Below are positions 1 to 15,289 of a stretch of DNA of 64,000 nucleotides, piece after piece. The position numbers and the translations under genes are program-made. How positions within the stretch are numbered: the stretch's first letter is position 1; every line of letters begins with the position of its first letter. This DNA comes from Chrysomallon squamiferum (Eukaryota; Mollusca; Gastropoda; Neomphalida; Peltospiridae). The stretch spans positions 19,520,910 through 19,584,909 of the forward strand of contig CM022667.1 of the NCBI GenBank assembly GCA_012295275.1, read 5' to 3'. The notes under the pieces were generated by a model that ran no database searches, was not told the origin of the DNA, and was given only the letters and a program-made list of their open reading frames with translations.

Positions 1-1384
<1,384 letters not shown>

Positions 1385-2090
1385 TTTTACTAATTAACTA
1401 ACTAAACAAACAAACAAATTAACAGATAAATAGACAAATATATAAGAAAATAAATAAGTAAGTAAATAAATAAATAAAAATAAATAAGTAAACAAAAAAT
1501 AAATTAATAAGTAAATAAATAAATTCATTAAAAAGTAAAATAAAATAAAGTAAAAAAAAAATATATATATATAATAAAATAAAACAAAATAAAATAAAAT
1601 AAAATAAACCAAAACAATATAAAATAAAAATAAATTAATAAATAACAGTCCTATTCTGTTCACATTTACAGCACGGTTTTGCACATATCACTTTTCTTAC
1701 GTAAAAACGAAAGCAGAAAACTATTAATAAACTTCGTGTTTTGATTTATTACGACAGAACTGCTCGACTCAACACTGGCTTCAGTTAATTATTTAAAGAA
1801 ATGCTACAGGTGATATTTACAGCCGATTTAAACTTCGGTGAACTGAAAATAATTGAGCTGTATTTTTATTTCTATTTTTATTTCTATTTTTATTTATTTA
1901 TTCATTTATTTATTTATTTATTTATTCATTTATTCATTCATTTATTTATTTATTCATTTATTTTATTCATTTATTTATTTATTTATTTATTTTATTATTT
2001 ATTTATTTATTATTTTATTTTATTTTATTTTATTTTATTTTATTTTATTTTATATTGTTTTTTTTTGTTTTTTTTTCTCTATCTTTTTTC
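1385..2090. repeat. AAAT/TTTA tetranucleotide-rich tracts, opposed pair
   Basis: 1385-1640 is AAAT/AAATA-rich and 1858-2080 is TTTA/TTTAT-rich, so the two tracts are near reverse complements about 200 bp apart and could pair. Confidence 0.85.
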
Positions 2091-2133
2091 TTCTTTTTTC
2101 TTTAGTTTATTGTGCTTGATCCAGAATATTTTA

Positions 2134-2922
2134 GAAGAATTAGCAGTAGTAATAGCAGTTGTAGTAGTAATAGTAGTTGTAATGTTAGTAGTAGTAGTAG
2201 TAGTAATAATAGTTGTAATAATAGTTGTAATAGTAGTAGTAGTAGTAGTAGTAATAGTAGTAATAATAGTTGTAATATTAGTAGTAGTAGTAGTAATAGT
2301 AGTAATAATAGTTGTAATATTAGTAGTAGTAATATTAGTAATAATAGTTGTAATATTAGTAGTAGTAGTAATAGTTGTAATATTAGTAGTAGTAGTAGTA
2401 ATAGTAGTAATAATAGTTGTAATATTAGTAGTAGTAATAGTAGTAATAATAGTTGTAATATTAGCAGTAGTAGTAATAATAGTTGTAATATTAGTAGTAG
2501 TAGTAGTAATAGTAGTAATAATAGTTGTAATATTAGTAGTAGTAATAATAATAGTTGTAATATTAGGAGTAGTAGTAATAATAGTAATAATAGTTGTAAT
2601 ATTAGTAGTAGTAGTAGTAATAGTAGTAATAATAGTTGTAATATTAGTAGTAGTAGTAGTAATAGTAGTATTAATAGTTGTAATATTAGTGGTAGTAGTA
2701 GTAATAATAGTTGTAATATTAGTATTAGTAATAGTAGTAATAATAGTTGTAATATTATTATTAGTAGTAGTAATAGTAGTAATAACAGTTGTAATATTAG
2801 TAGTAGTTTTAGTAATAGTAGTAATAATAGTTGTAATATTAGTAGTAGTAGTAGTAGTAATAGTAGTAATAATAATAGTAGTAGTAGTAGTTATAGTAGT
2901 ACTACTACTAGTAGTAGGACAA
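2134..2922. repeat. TAG-trinucleotide-based minisatellite (39-bp hierarchy)
   Basis: Built of AGT, AAT and TTGTAATATT trinucleotides in higher-order units of about 27-39 bp that usually end in ATAGTTGTAATATT. All six frames give low-complexity peptides (Ser/Asn, Val/Ile, Thr/Ile), which is why long ORFs appear here. Confidence 0.95.
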
Positions 2923-2959
2923 TAACTCTTGTCGTGTTTGTAAGTGGTTTTGTGTTCTA

Positions 2960-4010
2960 AATGTCTGAGCACTTATTTATAAATTAACAGTTCTATTTCA
3001 GTTTCATGATATTGATACTTTTTTGTCCGCACAATAACACCTTTCTGTTTCCAGTGCTGGTACAGTCAGTACTACTGCTGCTTCGATCACAGAGAACAAA
3101 ACGTTCAATGAAGTACGAAATTGGAAAGATTTACTTCGTTAAAAAAGCAAGTGAAAAGTGACTGCTTCTTTTAAAATTCGATATACGCAATTTCGAATAC
3201 AGGAAAAACTAAGTGGCGAAAACAAGAATATCATGCACCGGTGCTTCTGTATCTACGGAGGAATTGACCAAAGGAAAACCAGAAGCCGAACTGGTGAAAA
3301 TGAGAACTAAAATCGCCAATGCTTCAATCTGTTTGATCGTCCGAACATTTCGAATAGTGACGTCATTGACGACTCGATATTTATGGTCGGAGTTCGAGCC
3401 GAAAGAGAAAAATCAGATGACGTATAAATTTGATTTTAGTCTGTGACTGAAATTTCAGCATACGAACCATTCTGAAACAGAAAGAGTATGGCATGTCCCA
3501 GAAAAGCGTGTTTGAACTTTATTCATCTACATCTGAAAATAGACCTGTTTAAAATTATTAAATCTGTCAGTACTAAGTAATATTTATGTTTAATAAAAAA
3601 AAAAAAAAAAAACTTTACGGAGCGTTTACGTCACCAAATCTGGTCCTGGTCATCAACCAGAATCTAGTCCGACTACTGATCCAGCTTCGCACTCCACAAA
3701 TCCCATACACGCGCACCCAGTCGCGTTCAGGCTCACCAACACCGCAGTGACAGTCACCTTGGGCTCAGTTAACAAATATCGTCAACATATAAACTTCATT
3801 AGCACCAGATGGGCGACCCCCCGTGAGACTGCCCACAGCAGACTGAAACACGTAAAACTGTTTTTGTGAACCTTGCAGCAGTCAGTCAATATCAAACTGC
3901 CGCTAGTCGGGATAATGGCAGACCAACGCGAACTTTCTCCCAGTCGTAATCATAATTGCTTCCGCAGCATGATGATGGGGTTTTGTTTTTTTTTCTATTA
4001 TCTTTTTCTT
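2960..4010. other. Mostly unique sequence with a GC-richer block
   Basis: 3050-3480 and 3615-3985 are non-repetitive, separated by an A-run (3596-3612). A 77-codon open frame at 3213-3446 has no recognisable domain. The block 3615-3985 is GC- and CpG-rich and of mixed composition; it could be a regulatory element. No RGK switch-region motif was found on the minus strand. Confidence 0.5.
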
Positions 4011-4017
4011 TTTCATA

Positions 4018-4018
4018 G

Positions 4019-4051
<33 letters not shown>

Positions 4052-4160
4052 GTCGTCGTCATCATCAACATCGTCGTTGTCATCATCAGCCCCATCATCA
4101 TTACCATCATCAACATCGCCACCTTCGTCATCATCATCATTATTATTATTATTAATATTA
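4018..4160. repeat. (ATC)n then (ATT)n trinucleotide tract
   Basis: CAT/TCA repeats with CGT interruptions grading into ATT repeats. Confidence 0.95.
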
Positions 4161-4321
4161 ATATTACGTACACATGGCAGATAGACAAATAGGTAAAAGT
4201 TCACGGGTGTATGTAATTATGTCTACAGTTGTGGATAATAAAAAGATTTATTTATATTAATACAATCACTTCTAAATTAAAAACATTTAAATTAAAAATG
4301 ATATATGTACTAAATTCCAAG

Positions 4322-4421
<100 letters not shown>

Positions 4422-4429
4422 GAAATAAT

Positions 4430-4985
4430 ATTAAGAAGAATGAATAGAAAGAAGAAGGATAGAAGTAGATAAAATGATTTACTTTCATTCGCTTTTTTCT
4501 TATATACATATATATCACCAGTTTCTATTTATCAAAGTATTTTAAGTAAATAAAAAGTTGGTCATTTCTATAATTCACTTTTACGGAAATGCGGCTGGGT
4601 CTGACCTAATTACTTCACAGAAAATGTCCACCATTTTGAAACCTTACTTTTCTATGTCTTTGAAAAAACACAGTTAAACGTGACCCCTTTTAGCAATCAG
4701 TTTCCCACTTAAACATTCTTTCTTCTTTTTTAAAAAATCCTATTCCAGAAACCGAAATTAATGTTGTTTTTGGAAGGTTTCTTCCTGTTTGTTTCTCAGA
4801 ATGAAACTCAACAATTTCCGTAAGCAAATGAATGACATAACAAAGAAAAACAAAACAGTGCCCTGTTATTTACTAATTGTCTTGTCGAATCACTTTCTTT
4901 CTTTCTCTCGACATTTCTGTGTTTTTCTATCGCGATATACGTTTGAGCTCATACAATTTGTTGTCAAAGAAGTTTGTGCGAGATA
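4430..4985. other. AT-rich unique sequence, no gene seen
   Basis: Ordinary AT-rich noncoding sequence with no repeat, coding or RNA signal that I can support. Confidence 0.5.
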
Positions 4986-4987
4986 AC

Positions 4988-4991
<4 letters not shown>

Positions 4992-5042
<51 letters not shown>
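4992..5042. repeat. (GA)n microsatellite
   Basis: Pure GA run. Confidence 0.98.
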
Positions 5043-5044
<2 letters not shown>

Positions 5045-5964
5045 TTATACGAAAGAAAGAAAAACGGAGAGCGAGAGAAATTGACAGAAACCAGAATTTG
5101 GACAGACACAAAAGCTGTTTTCGTAATCTACAGAAATATATATATATATATATATATTTATTTATTTATTTTATCTGCTTTATCTTTGTGAGCTGTTTTA
5201 AATTCACAATAATTATCTTTAAAACTCTTAAAATAGTATTAAATGTCCCACTGTGGAGTAACATCCAATTTATTTACAACTGTTTGCTGTTGTTGTTTTT
5301 TTTCACATTAAATTATATTGGCTGATGTGTTTCTAAGCTTGTTATTTACTGGAAGACTTCATTGGTTTTACCCTGACACATTCTCACCCCCAGTTCGTAA
5401 AGCCAGACTAATCCTCCATTAGTGACGTTGTATTTATTTATTATTATTTTTATTTTTTAAAGTTTTGTTGTGTGAAACGAAAATACGTTAGCAGCGATAA
5501 TTGAACGAATCGTATAGAAATGTCAAAATGGGGAAGCTACTCATTATATCGTACAAGTTTTCTGTTTGTTTGTGTGTTAGGTTTTTTTTTTTTTTTTTTT
5601 TTCCAGCTATATTCTTCTGGTTTTTTATCCCTTTATTTTTCTTTCTCCAGTTTTCAAAATGTTCATTTCGTCGTTTATTTTAAATACGACAGTTGTCAGT
5701 CTTAATTATGTTTTTTTTTTTTTTTTTCATCTTGCTCTGTTATAAAAAATGTTTACTTTTTCAAGCACTTTTAACTGGCTCTTAATAACTTAAAACCAAG
5801 CAACAGACAACAGGCACTTGTCTTAAGATTAATGTTAACAGCCAAACATAAAAAGAAAAAGAAAGAAAGAAAGAAAGATATGTACAGAGTTTGTTCTTTT
5901 TCTAGGCATATGGAGATTCATATTATAAACGTAACTTTTAGAGCAGTCCATTCTACAGAATTAG

Positions 5965-5976
5965 TGATAGATAGAC

Positions 5977-6013
<37 letters not shown>

Positions 6014-6022
6014 GGCAGGCAG
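5965..6022. repeat. (GACA)n microsatellite
   Basis: Tandem GACA/GATA units. Confidence 0.95.
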
Positions 6023-6721
6023 ATAAATAGATATATGGATAGAGAAATAAATAAATAAACAAATAGGTATATTATATGTAAATATGGTTATAATTATGTG
6101 CGTTATGTATGTCTTCGTATGCTTTTGTGCGTGTATCCATATATTTACATGTTAATGTATGTTGTGCGTCTGCATATGTGTCTATATTTTGTTTGGGTTT
6201 TCAGCCACTGTGGCAAATGTGGCCACTACTGGGTCACTCAGCTGGTAAACAAGTATTTAACTGCAGTAATAATCACGAGACTTGTAATGTCCAGTGTGAC
6301 ACGTTTAGTTAGTCGTGTTTGTTGTGATGATTCATGTTTTTAGATTCAATTAACCTCACACAACACGTTGTTTACTGTAGCCCTCGTCTCTCTTCTGTCT
6401 AGGGAACAGGCTGCAACTTATAACCTTCAGAATCAGTCCGTGCTATTTACCGTTCCAACCACTGTCTCACGATTCGTTCAGCTTTAGTATTTATTTTGCT
6501 GTCATAAGTAAAATCTTTTAAAAAAAGAAGTGTCGGCAACATTTTTTTTTTTTTTAATTTTAATTTTTTTTTTCTGTCTGTCTAATATCATTATTAAAAA
6601 AATAAAATATTTATGCTTGACGCTTTAATAACTATGACATATTAAAATACGTTGATGCGTTATTAAAGATTCATCTATTCGGTTTAAATTAGCAATTTCA
6701 GTTCTCTTATTTATTATAAAT

Positions 6722-6722
<1 letters not shown>

Positions 6723-6761
<39 letters not shown>

Positions 6762-6775
6762 GCGCGCGCACACAC
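6723..6775. repeat. (CA)n microsatellite with (CG)4
   Basis: CA repeat interrupted by GACGCGCGCG near its right end, an alternating purine-pyrimidine stretch. Confidence 0.95.
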
Positions 6776-7947
6776 TAATTCTACATTCTAACATTCAAAC
6801 CAGCTAATTCCGAGATTCGTAGCCTTGACCATGTGTGTTATTCGACTAAAAACACGAAGTAAACAAGATTTGGATTTCAGATTAGTTTATGTGGATCGGT
6901 TCAGTTACGACAGCTGTGACACAGACACTGGTATCAACACGTCGATGTGTGCAACACGCTATGTGTAGAAATACGCGCAGAAACTGATGTTTCAAAACTT
7001 TCACAGTTAAAAATATCTGTCACATGTTAGAGTACGGCTGAACGATTTTTATTATTATTATTATTATTTATTTATTTTTTTTTTAAATTTTTATGAATCC
7101 TCCCAAATCCCGTCTCATTTCGCGTTATTTTCGCAGATGTTTTATATTCAACTGAATCTATCGTTTGTATTAAAGCGCTTGTATTTTTCTTGCTATAAAA
7201 GATTCGTACATCTTTCAATTCTGAACGACTTCTGTCTATATCAGTCTATCGCGTTTCTTCTCTAGTATTTCCACAAACTAGAAAGTTTGTTTCTGCTAAG
7301 CGGTAAAGGCGTAGGATCAACCTTTCTCAGCCTGTCCAAAACCTATTTGTCCGTTCCAACCAAAGGGACATGAACGGTTTATCAAAGGCCGAGATATGTA
7401 CTTTGGTGTCTGTGGGACAAAGTGTATATAAAAGAACTCTTGCTAGGCAGAAAAAGGAGATGCTCGTGTGGCAATAGCAGCTTTCCTCAGTCCCTATATC
7501 CTTGTTTCTTAAAACCCACCCGTGACGCATTGCAACAGCAAACTGATAACGCGTTGAAAGGATCGTTAAATAAAAGATTTCTTCCTTCAGATTATTACAG
7601 ATATGTAGCGACAAGAACAACGAAGTTTTCTTCCAGTTTAAGTTAATATAATCTTTACAGTTAAACTATTTCTTATAGAGACTCTTCAGTATAACTGACA
7701 AAAATAGCAGAGAGAAAAAAAAATAACAGTGTTACATTTAGCATTGTTATCTGTTTTCAGCATTCAACGGTGTTATTTCTAGAACAGCTGCTTAAAAGAT
7801 GGAACTATTTTTATATGCTAAAATAAGGAATTAACAGCGTAATACTTCGGATAGTTTGTTGGAGAGAATTATTAATAATCGTGTCGTAGCATGAAATCTG
7901 CGTGAAAGAACACGACTTAAGTAAGAGATGATGCTGAACTCACTCAC

Positions 7948-8575
7948 CTGCGCCTTCAAATGCCGTGTAGTCGGACGTGAGGAACTGTCGGGTCAAGGTC
8001 GACTTGCCGACTCCTTTGTCTCCTAGAATGATCACTTTGAAGTACTGAGGAGCGTTGGAATTGTTGCTGCACCGAGAACCTTTGGAAGCTCCGCTCTGCT
8101 GTCTGAGCCGCGAGTGATCAATGTCGCTGACGGCACCAGTCGACATGAGGCTGTGCGCGCTCTTTTTTTTGAAAGAGTCTCCGCGGTTCACCACTCCCTT
8201 CGACGTGGTCCTGAACGACCTCACGCGCTGCATCCTCGAGCCCTTGCTGTCCGCGGCGTTGGCGTTGTTGCTGTCTGCGTCCGGGACGGTGAGGAGGTTG
8301 TGCGCCACGGACGGCATGCTGTTCCTCCTCGGCATGTTCCGCTTCACGTCCAGCTCCTTCTCACTCTCCACTTTGCTGCGGAACGACCCCGTCCGCGCGT
8401 GAGACGAAGCCGTCGGGACCAAGAGGCTGCTGGCGTGACCCTGCCCCAGGGTCGGTGCAGGGGTGGAGTCGCGCGACGGGACACTCCCTGAACTGTTCTG
8501 GGAGGCGAGGCTGGTCCTACGAGCCCTCGAGGCTTTCTCCTTCCTGTGATCCCGGTCGGTGGCACCTTGAGTCAT
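7948..8575 (-). CDS. Rgk: RGK-family Ras-like small GTPase, first coding exon (N-terminus to P-loop)
   Basis: Seen: from an ATG at 8575 (A at -3) the minus strand stays open for 209 codons and ends at a consensus donor, GCAG followed by GTGAGT, intron starting at 7947 in phase 1. Residues 1-175 are basic and Ser-rich; residues 83-88 read RRNSMP, a 14-3-3 type R-x-x-S-x-P site, and 118-138 form a conserved-looking basic block (SFRTTSKGVV, then RGDSFKKK). Residues 185-192 are GDKGVGKS, a G1/P-loop, followed by TLTRQF. Known: Rad/Gem/Rem (RGK) proteins have such N-terminal extensions, a 14-3-3 site and a Ras-like fold; they inhibit voltage-gated Ca2+ channels and act on cytoskeleton at the plasma membrane. 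Inference: this exon is an RGK orthologue; switch regions and the C-terminus lie in exons further left, not identified here. The frame is open upstream of the ATG to about 8758 without another ATG, so an upstream exon is possible. GC and CpG are far higher than in flanks. Confidence 0.85.
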
Positions 8576-9430
8576 TTTCGACTTCGGGTTCTGTTTTTCG
8601 CCGACGATGCTAATAGTAGGAACCGCAGTCTCCAGTTTTAAGTTCACAGCGAAAACTTCCGAAGTAAAAAGCTGTAACAGCTGATAGCGTATCGCCGGAG
8701 TCACTGGGAAGACTGAGCTACAATCTACGTCATCACTGTGTAGACATTCTGCATCTCATTTAATTTACACTGGAAAAATTAATCACTGGTAGATCCCGTG
8801 TACCAAGTATTTAATTAAATCTTTATCACCTTTAATCTCTCTGGATAAATATTAATTTTTTTTTTTTTTTTTTTTTTGATCTTTAGACTTTTGTATATAC
8901 TAACTTCGACAAAGAAAGAAAAAAAAAATCACAAATTTTTACTGCATCTTAAAATCAAATCTGCACCAGAAAGCCAGAATTTAAAAAGTATCCAAACTCG
9001 AACAGAAAACAAGAAAAATAACTGTATTTTCGAAAACGAAAAAGAAAAAGAAAACGAAGAAAATATAGTAGATATTTTTTTTTAACAGTATCCTAGTCAC
9101 GGACTGTAACTCAGTATACAACACATATTCCGCTGAAAGCGCACGGAGAGAAGTTAATCGACAAACGAGGAGGACCACGTTTAAACGCTGGTGCAAAGTT
9201 GAGTGGAACTAGCCAGTCGGTTGAGTTCACTATTGATCGTTTCTCCTTCACGATTCAGCGGCGTAGTCAAACCCATCCACAGACTCCGATCTCTACTCGC
9301 ACGGAGAAAGTAATTTATACGCAGTTCTTATTCGAGGGTATTTTTACAGAATCGCGAACAGTGCAGAGCATTGGTTCAGCGCGCAGGGGTCTGAGTGGAG
9401 AGAGAACGGTTTCAGTTTGAATAAGTCAGA
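8576..9430 (-). promoter_or_regulatory. Probable 5' leader/promoter flank of the RGK gene
   Basis: The stretch upstream of the RGK start is more complex than its surroundings, and the part from about 9090 to 9420 is rich in CpG. It lacks a convincing coding frame, apart from the RGK frame being open to about 8758. An A/T-rich interval with a T-run (8856-8878) separates the two parts. I infer a 5' untranslated/promoter region; no transcription start can be fixed from sequence alone. Confidence 0.4.
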
Positions 9431-9612
9431 AGCGAAAAAGAAAAGAAAAGAAAAGAAATCCTCAGTCTTGATAATAATAATAATACGGCTGTATCGCAAA
9501 TACCTTAGTTATCGTAATAGACGTTATCGTTGTTACTTCTGTGTTTTCCTTGTTGTTGTTGTTGTTGTTGTTGTTGCTACAGTTATGTTAGTGTCAGTTT
9601 TCGTAGTAACAG
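9431..9612. repeat. A-rich, AAT and (GTT)n short tracts
   Basis: Short AAAAG, AAT and GTT runs leading into the TAG array. Confidence 0.7.
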
Positions 9613-10095
9613 CATCAGTAGTAGTAGTAATTGTAGTAGCAATACTCGTAGTAACTTGTTGTAGTAATAGTAGTAGTATTAGTAGTGCAGTAACAATAGA
9701 TGATTATTAGTAGTAACAGCAGTTGTAGTGGTAGTAGTAGTAGTAACAGTAGTTGTAGTAGTAGTAGTAGTGGCGGTAATAGTATTAGTATTACTATATG
9801 TAGGAACAGTGGTAGCGGCACCAGTAACGGTAGCAGCAGTAGCAGAAATAATCGTAGTAGTAGTAGTAGTAGTAATAGTGGCAATTGTCGTAGCAGTAGT
9901 AGTAACTGTTGTTGTGGTCGTAGTAGTAGTAATAATAGTAACAGTCGTAGTAGTCGTAGTAGTCGTAGTAGTCGTGGTAGTCGTAGTAGTAGTAATAGTA
10001 GTAGTAACAGTCGTTATAGTTGTAGTAGTAGTAATAGTAGTTGTAATAGTTGTAGTAGTAGTTGTAGTAGTAGTGACAGTGATAGTGGTAAGGTG
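9613..10095. repeat. (AGT)n trinucleotide array
   Basis: AGT units with CGT, TGT, AAT and AAC substitutions across about 480 bp; translates as Ser, Val or, on the other strand, Leu/Tyr runs in various frames. Not a gene. Confidence 0.95.
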
Positions 10096-10490
10096 GTGGT
10101 GATGTTTAACAAAGAAACATTGATATATTTTCTTTCCACTGCAGCTGCTGTTGTTTGAGATGTTTTCTCTTGTTCTTTGTCCTATTTCTTTTCATCAGTG
10201 AATCGATTTATTTGACTGGTTTCTTCTGTTCGTTACAATAATTAGAACCCTTCGTGCGAGAATTTCTGTCAGTGTTTAAATATAATCCATAATCTCTGTG
10301 GTATAGAGAAGAATCATACAGATTTAACTAAGTAAAACTTTCATCTAAAGTTTTAAAAACGATTTATTTATGCCGTCAGTGTTTATCAATAATACGAATT
10401 TGACATAAATAATTATATCGTTACATAAAATGGAATCAAAGAGCTTCAAGAGATCCTTTTGAAATGAACATATGTTAACACCACTTACTT
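10096..10490. other. Unique spacer between opposed trinucleotide arrays
   Basis: AT-rich, non-repetitive, no coding signal; forms the loop of a potential large inverted structure. Confidence 0.5.
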
Positions 10491-10676
10491 TTATAACTGC
10501 TGTTACTACTACTATTACAACTGCAACAACAACAACAACTACTACTACTACTACCATTACTATCACTACCACTACATACTACCACTATAATATACTACAA
10601 CAACTATTGCTACTGCTATATAATACCATTACATTATATTACTAGTATAGCTGCAAACACTACTGCTGTGCTGTTG

Positions 10677-10752
<76 letters not shown>

Positions 10753-10845
10753 GACTACGACTACTCTACTACAACCACAGTTACTACTATTACTCTTCCT
10801 ACTGCTAATGCTCTACTACTACAACTACAGCTATTAATACTTCTT

Positions 10846-10883
<38 letters not shown>

Positions 10884-10985
10884 TGTTGGTGTTGTTGTTG
10901 TTTGTTGTTGTTGTTGTTGTTATAGTTGTTGTTTTTATTGTTACTGTTGTTAATGTTAATGTTGCTGTTATTGTTGTTGTTTCTG
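10491..10985. repeat. (ACT)n array, then ATT/GTT tracts
   Basis: ACT units (10491-10800, near-perfect at about 10678-10750), the reverse complement of the AGT array upstream, followed by ATT and GTT runs to 10985. Confidence 0.95.
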
Positions 10986-11245
10986 TAAGAAATAGTGATT
11001 ATTTTGTCGTTATCATTGTTATCGATTGTCGCTGTTACTGTTGTTGTTTCTGATGATGATGACGATGATGATGACGATGGTTGTTTCTGTCTGTAGGAAG
11101 TAGTGATTATTTTGTCGTTATCATTGTTATCGACTGTCGCTGTTACTGTTGTTGTTTCTGATGATGATGACGATGGTTGTTTCTCTCTGTAAGAAACAGA
11201 GATTATTTTGTCGTTGTCATTGTTATCGGTTGTCGCTGCCGCTGT
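10985..11245. repeat. Three-copy ~96-108-bp tandem repeat
   Basis: Copies start near 10987, 11095 and 11191 and share GATTATTTTGTCGTTATCAT and GTCGCTGTTACTG-like blocks joined by GAT trinucleotides. The length difference reflects GAT copy number. Confidence 0.85.
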
Positions 11246-11573
11246 AGTTGTTTCTGCTGGTATTTATCGACGACACCACTGTTTCTCTACAAACAAAACC
11301 GATACAAGAAATCCGATACGTCACCTTTCACTGCATTACAGCTTCGCGTCTTTCTCTGCCTTAATAATTACACGATAACAAAAAAAAAACTGATAACGGA
11401 TATATTTTTGTCCACTATACGAACAAAAATAACTGATATTTATACATCTTATCCTTTCATTCTGAATTAATTATAGATCATGTAGCAGAAATCTATGAAG
11501 CAGAAGAAAAACATTTTTTAATATGCGACAGAGAGAAAGCAAACTATTTCTGATTGTTCCAGAAAAAGCAACG

Positions 11574-11604
<31 letters not shown>

Positions 11605-11865
11605 TGTGAATCAATAAATATAATTATCTCATAACCGTAAATATGAACAGCAAAACGCAAATCTTTATATCAAGTAGGACACAGCATATAAGTCTTATTA
11701 ATTTCTTCTTAGATATAAATTAGATTATAACATTACTGAAAATATTATTATTTTTTTTTATTATTAATATTATTTCTTGGTCTGTACATGCATAAGGTAA
11801 AACATACATTAATTTTAAATATATCTCAACTGAGTCAAATAGAAAAATGCACGTACAGTTACAGA
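11246..11865. other. AT-rich unique sequence
   Basis: Includes an A-run (11578-11603). No coding or RNA signal seen. Confidence 0.5.
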
Positions 11866-14094
<2,229 letters not shown>

Positions 14095-14760
14095 ATTTTA
14101 TCTTGTTTATAATTGGTCGTCGTCCAGGCTTAACGGAAAATCAACGTCATGAAGTAGGGGACGGCTTAACGCCGGCCAACGCGTACACGACGTCGCTCAG
14201 TACCTTCCTGTTGATGACAGTACCATATAACGACTCCAACAACGCGTACACCAAATTGGGAAAGTTCGAGATCGACCACGTTCTGGTAGACCACGATTAA
14301 CTACTCCAAGGAACATAGGTATTTAGTGACGTCATCTCGACGTCACAGGTTCGAAAGTGTTCCACTTTAGCACGTACGTTACAGCAAACCACAGGCACTA
14401 GAATTCATACTCAAAGTTTCCGCAGTCGTCTCCATGCTTCTGGTTTACACGCACGTCGCCCTGTCGTAGCTGTTCCCCTGACAGCGCGTCACGTTCAGGA
14501 ACGTCTGAGATAGGCCACAATACACCAACATTTGCGACGCAGACAACCGGATCAGTCATTATTCACAGACGAAGCCAGGTTTTGAGTTCAGTTTGCGGAT
14601 GGCAGGCGTCATGTACAGAGGCGACGGGGAGAACGACGTGATACAGACAACGTCCTTCAGCACGACGGTGGCAGCGTTGTGGTCTGGGCCGGCACTCATG
14701 GTGGACGTAAAACAGATCTCGTTTTCATTGCCGGAAACATAAACGTAATTGCTAAATTTA
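14095..14760 (+). pseudogene. Decayed Tc1/mariner-type transposase fragment
   Basis: Translating in shifting frames gives a clear Tc1-like order: a degenerate helix-turn-helix region; DRPRSGRPRLTTPRN at about 14270-14317, the classic GRPR linker; a second DNA-binding segment with LHASGLHARRPV around 14430-14470; FTDEARF at 14562-14582, holding the first catalytic Asp; and a GGSVVVWAG-like piece near 14669-14690 followed by AGNIN. Stops and frameshifts interrupt it, and the later D and E of the DDE triad (QDND and SPDLNPIE boxes) are missing, so it is a 3'-truncated relic. No terminal inverted repeats were identified. Confidence 0.85.
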
Positions 14761-15285
14761 TTTTGCACAGTATATTTCTAATGGAAGAATTCAATATATC
14801 GATATAAAAAAATAAAAAAAATTAAAAATTACAAAAATACATACTACAAAACAACAACAACAACAAAAAAAACTAATAATAATAAATAAATAAATAAATA
14901 AAAAAAAAAACTTTAAAATATTTTTTTGTGTAAAGAGAAAAAGATTACTGTAACCTTCCGGTAGTTTTTGGATTTTCTTATCTGTTTAAAATTGTTTTAG
15001 TTTACGACTTTTAAATAATTCATTTGGGACTGGCAGTTTTATTCTTGTAGAGTCGTTTATCTCTGAGTAGATAAGCACATTGGCCGCGTCATGTTGAGAT
15101 AGGAAAGAAATGTTAGTTTTTGTCAGAGCAAATTTCGTATCAAATTTTCTTTTTCTCCTTCTGGATTTCCTATTTTATATTCCCTTTGTTATTTCTCTTG
15201 TTTTTCTTTTCTCTTTGTTTTCTCTGATGTTACTTTTACCCGTTTTGTTTCCTTTTACTGACACGAAACTGTGACACTGCAACGG
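14761..15285. other. A-rich and unique noncoding sequence
   Basis: AAT/AAC/A runs (14800-14910), then pyrimidine-rich unique sequence. Nothing coding seen. Confidence 0.5.
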
Positions 15286-15289
15286 CAAC

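Larger units (their letters stand above)
5043..7946. other. Noncoding, probable first intron of the RGK gene
   Basis: Everything left of 7947 on the minus strand is downstream of the RGK donor. The stretch holds a short AT run (5138-5157), T-runs (5582-5602, 5711-5727), a GACA tract, a CA tract and otherwise unique AT-rich sequence with normal CpG. No GTPase switch, NKxD or C-terminal motif was recognised. Confidence 0.5.

Noticed and set aside
1801-2972. Long overlapping ORFs (up to 374 codons) with Val/Ile, Thr/Ile and Ser/Asn runs
   Set aside because: All are translations of TTTA and TAG trinucleotide repeats on both strands.
7327-7646. ORFs on both strands near 7.4 kb and a TATATAAAA string at about 7422
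   Set aside because: No recognisable domain on either strand and no exon signals; probably chance in RGK intron.
8576-8704. Longer RGK start at 8704
   Set aside because: The codon there is GTG, unlikely as a eukaryotic start; the first in-frame ATG is at 8575.
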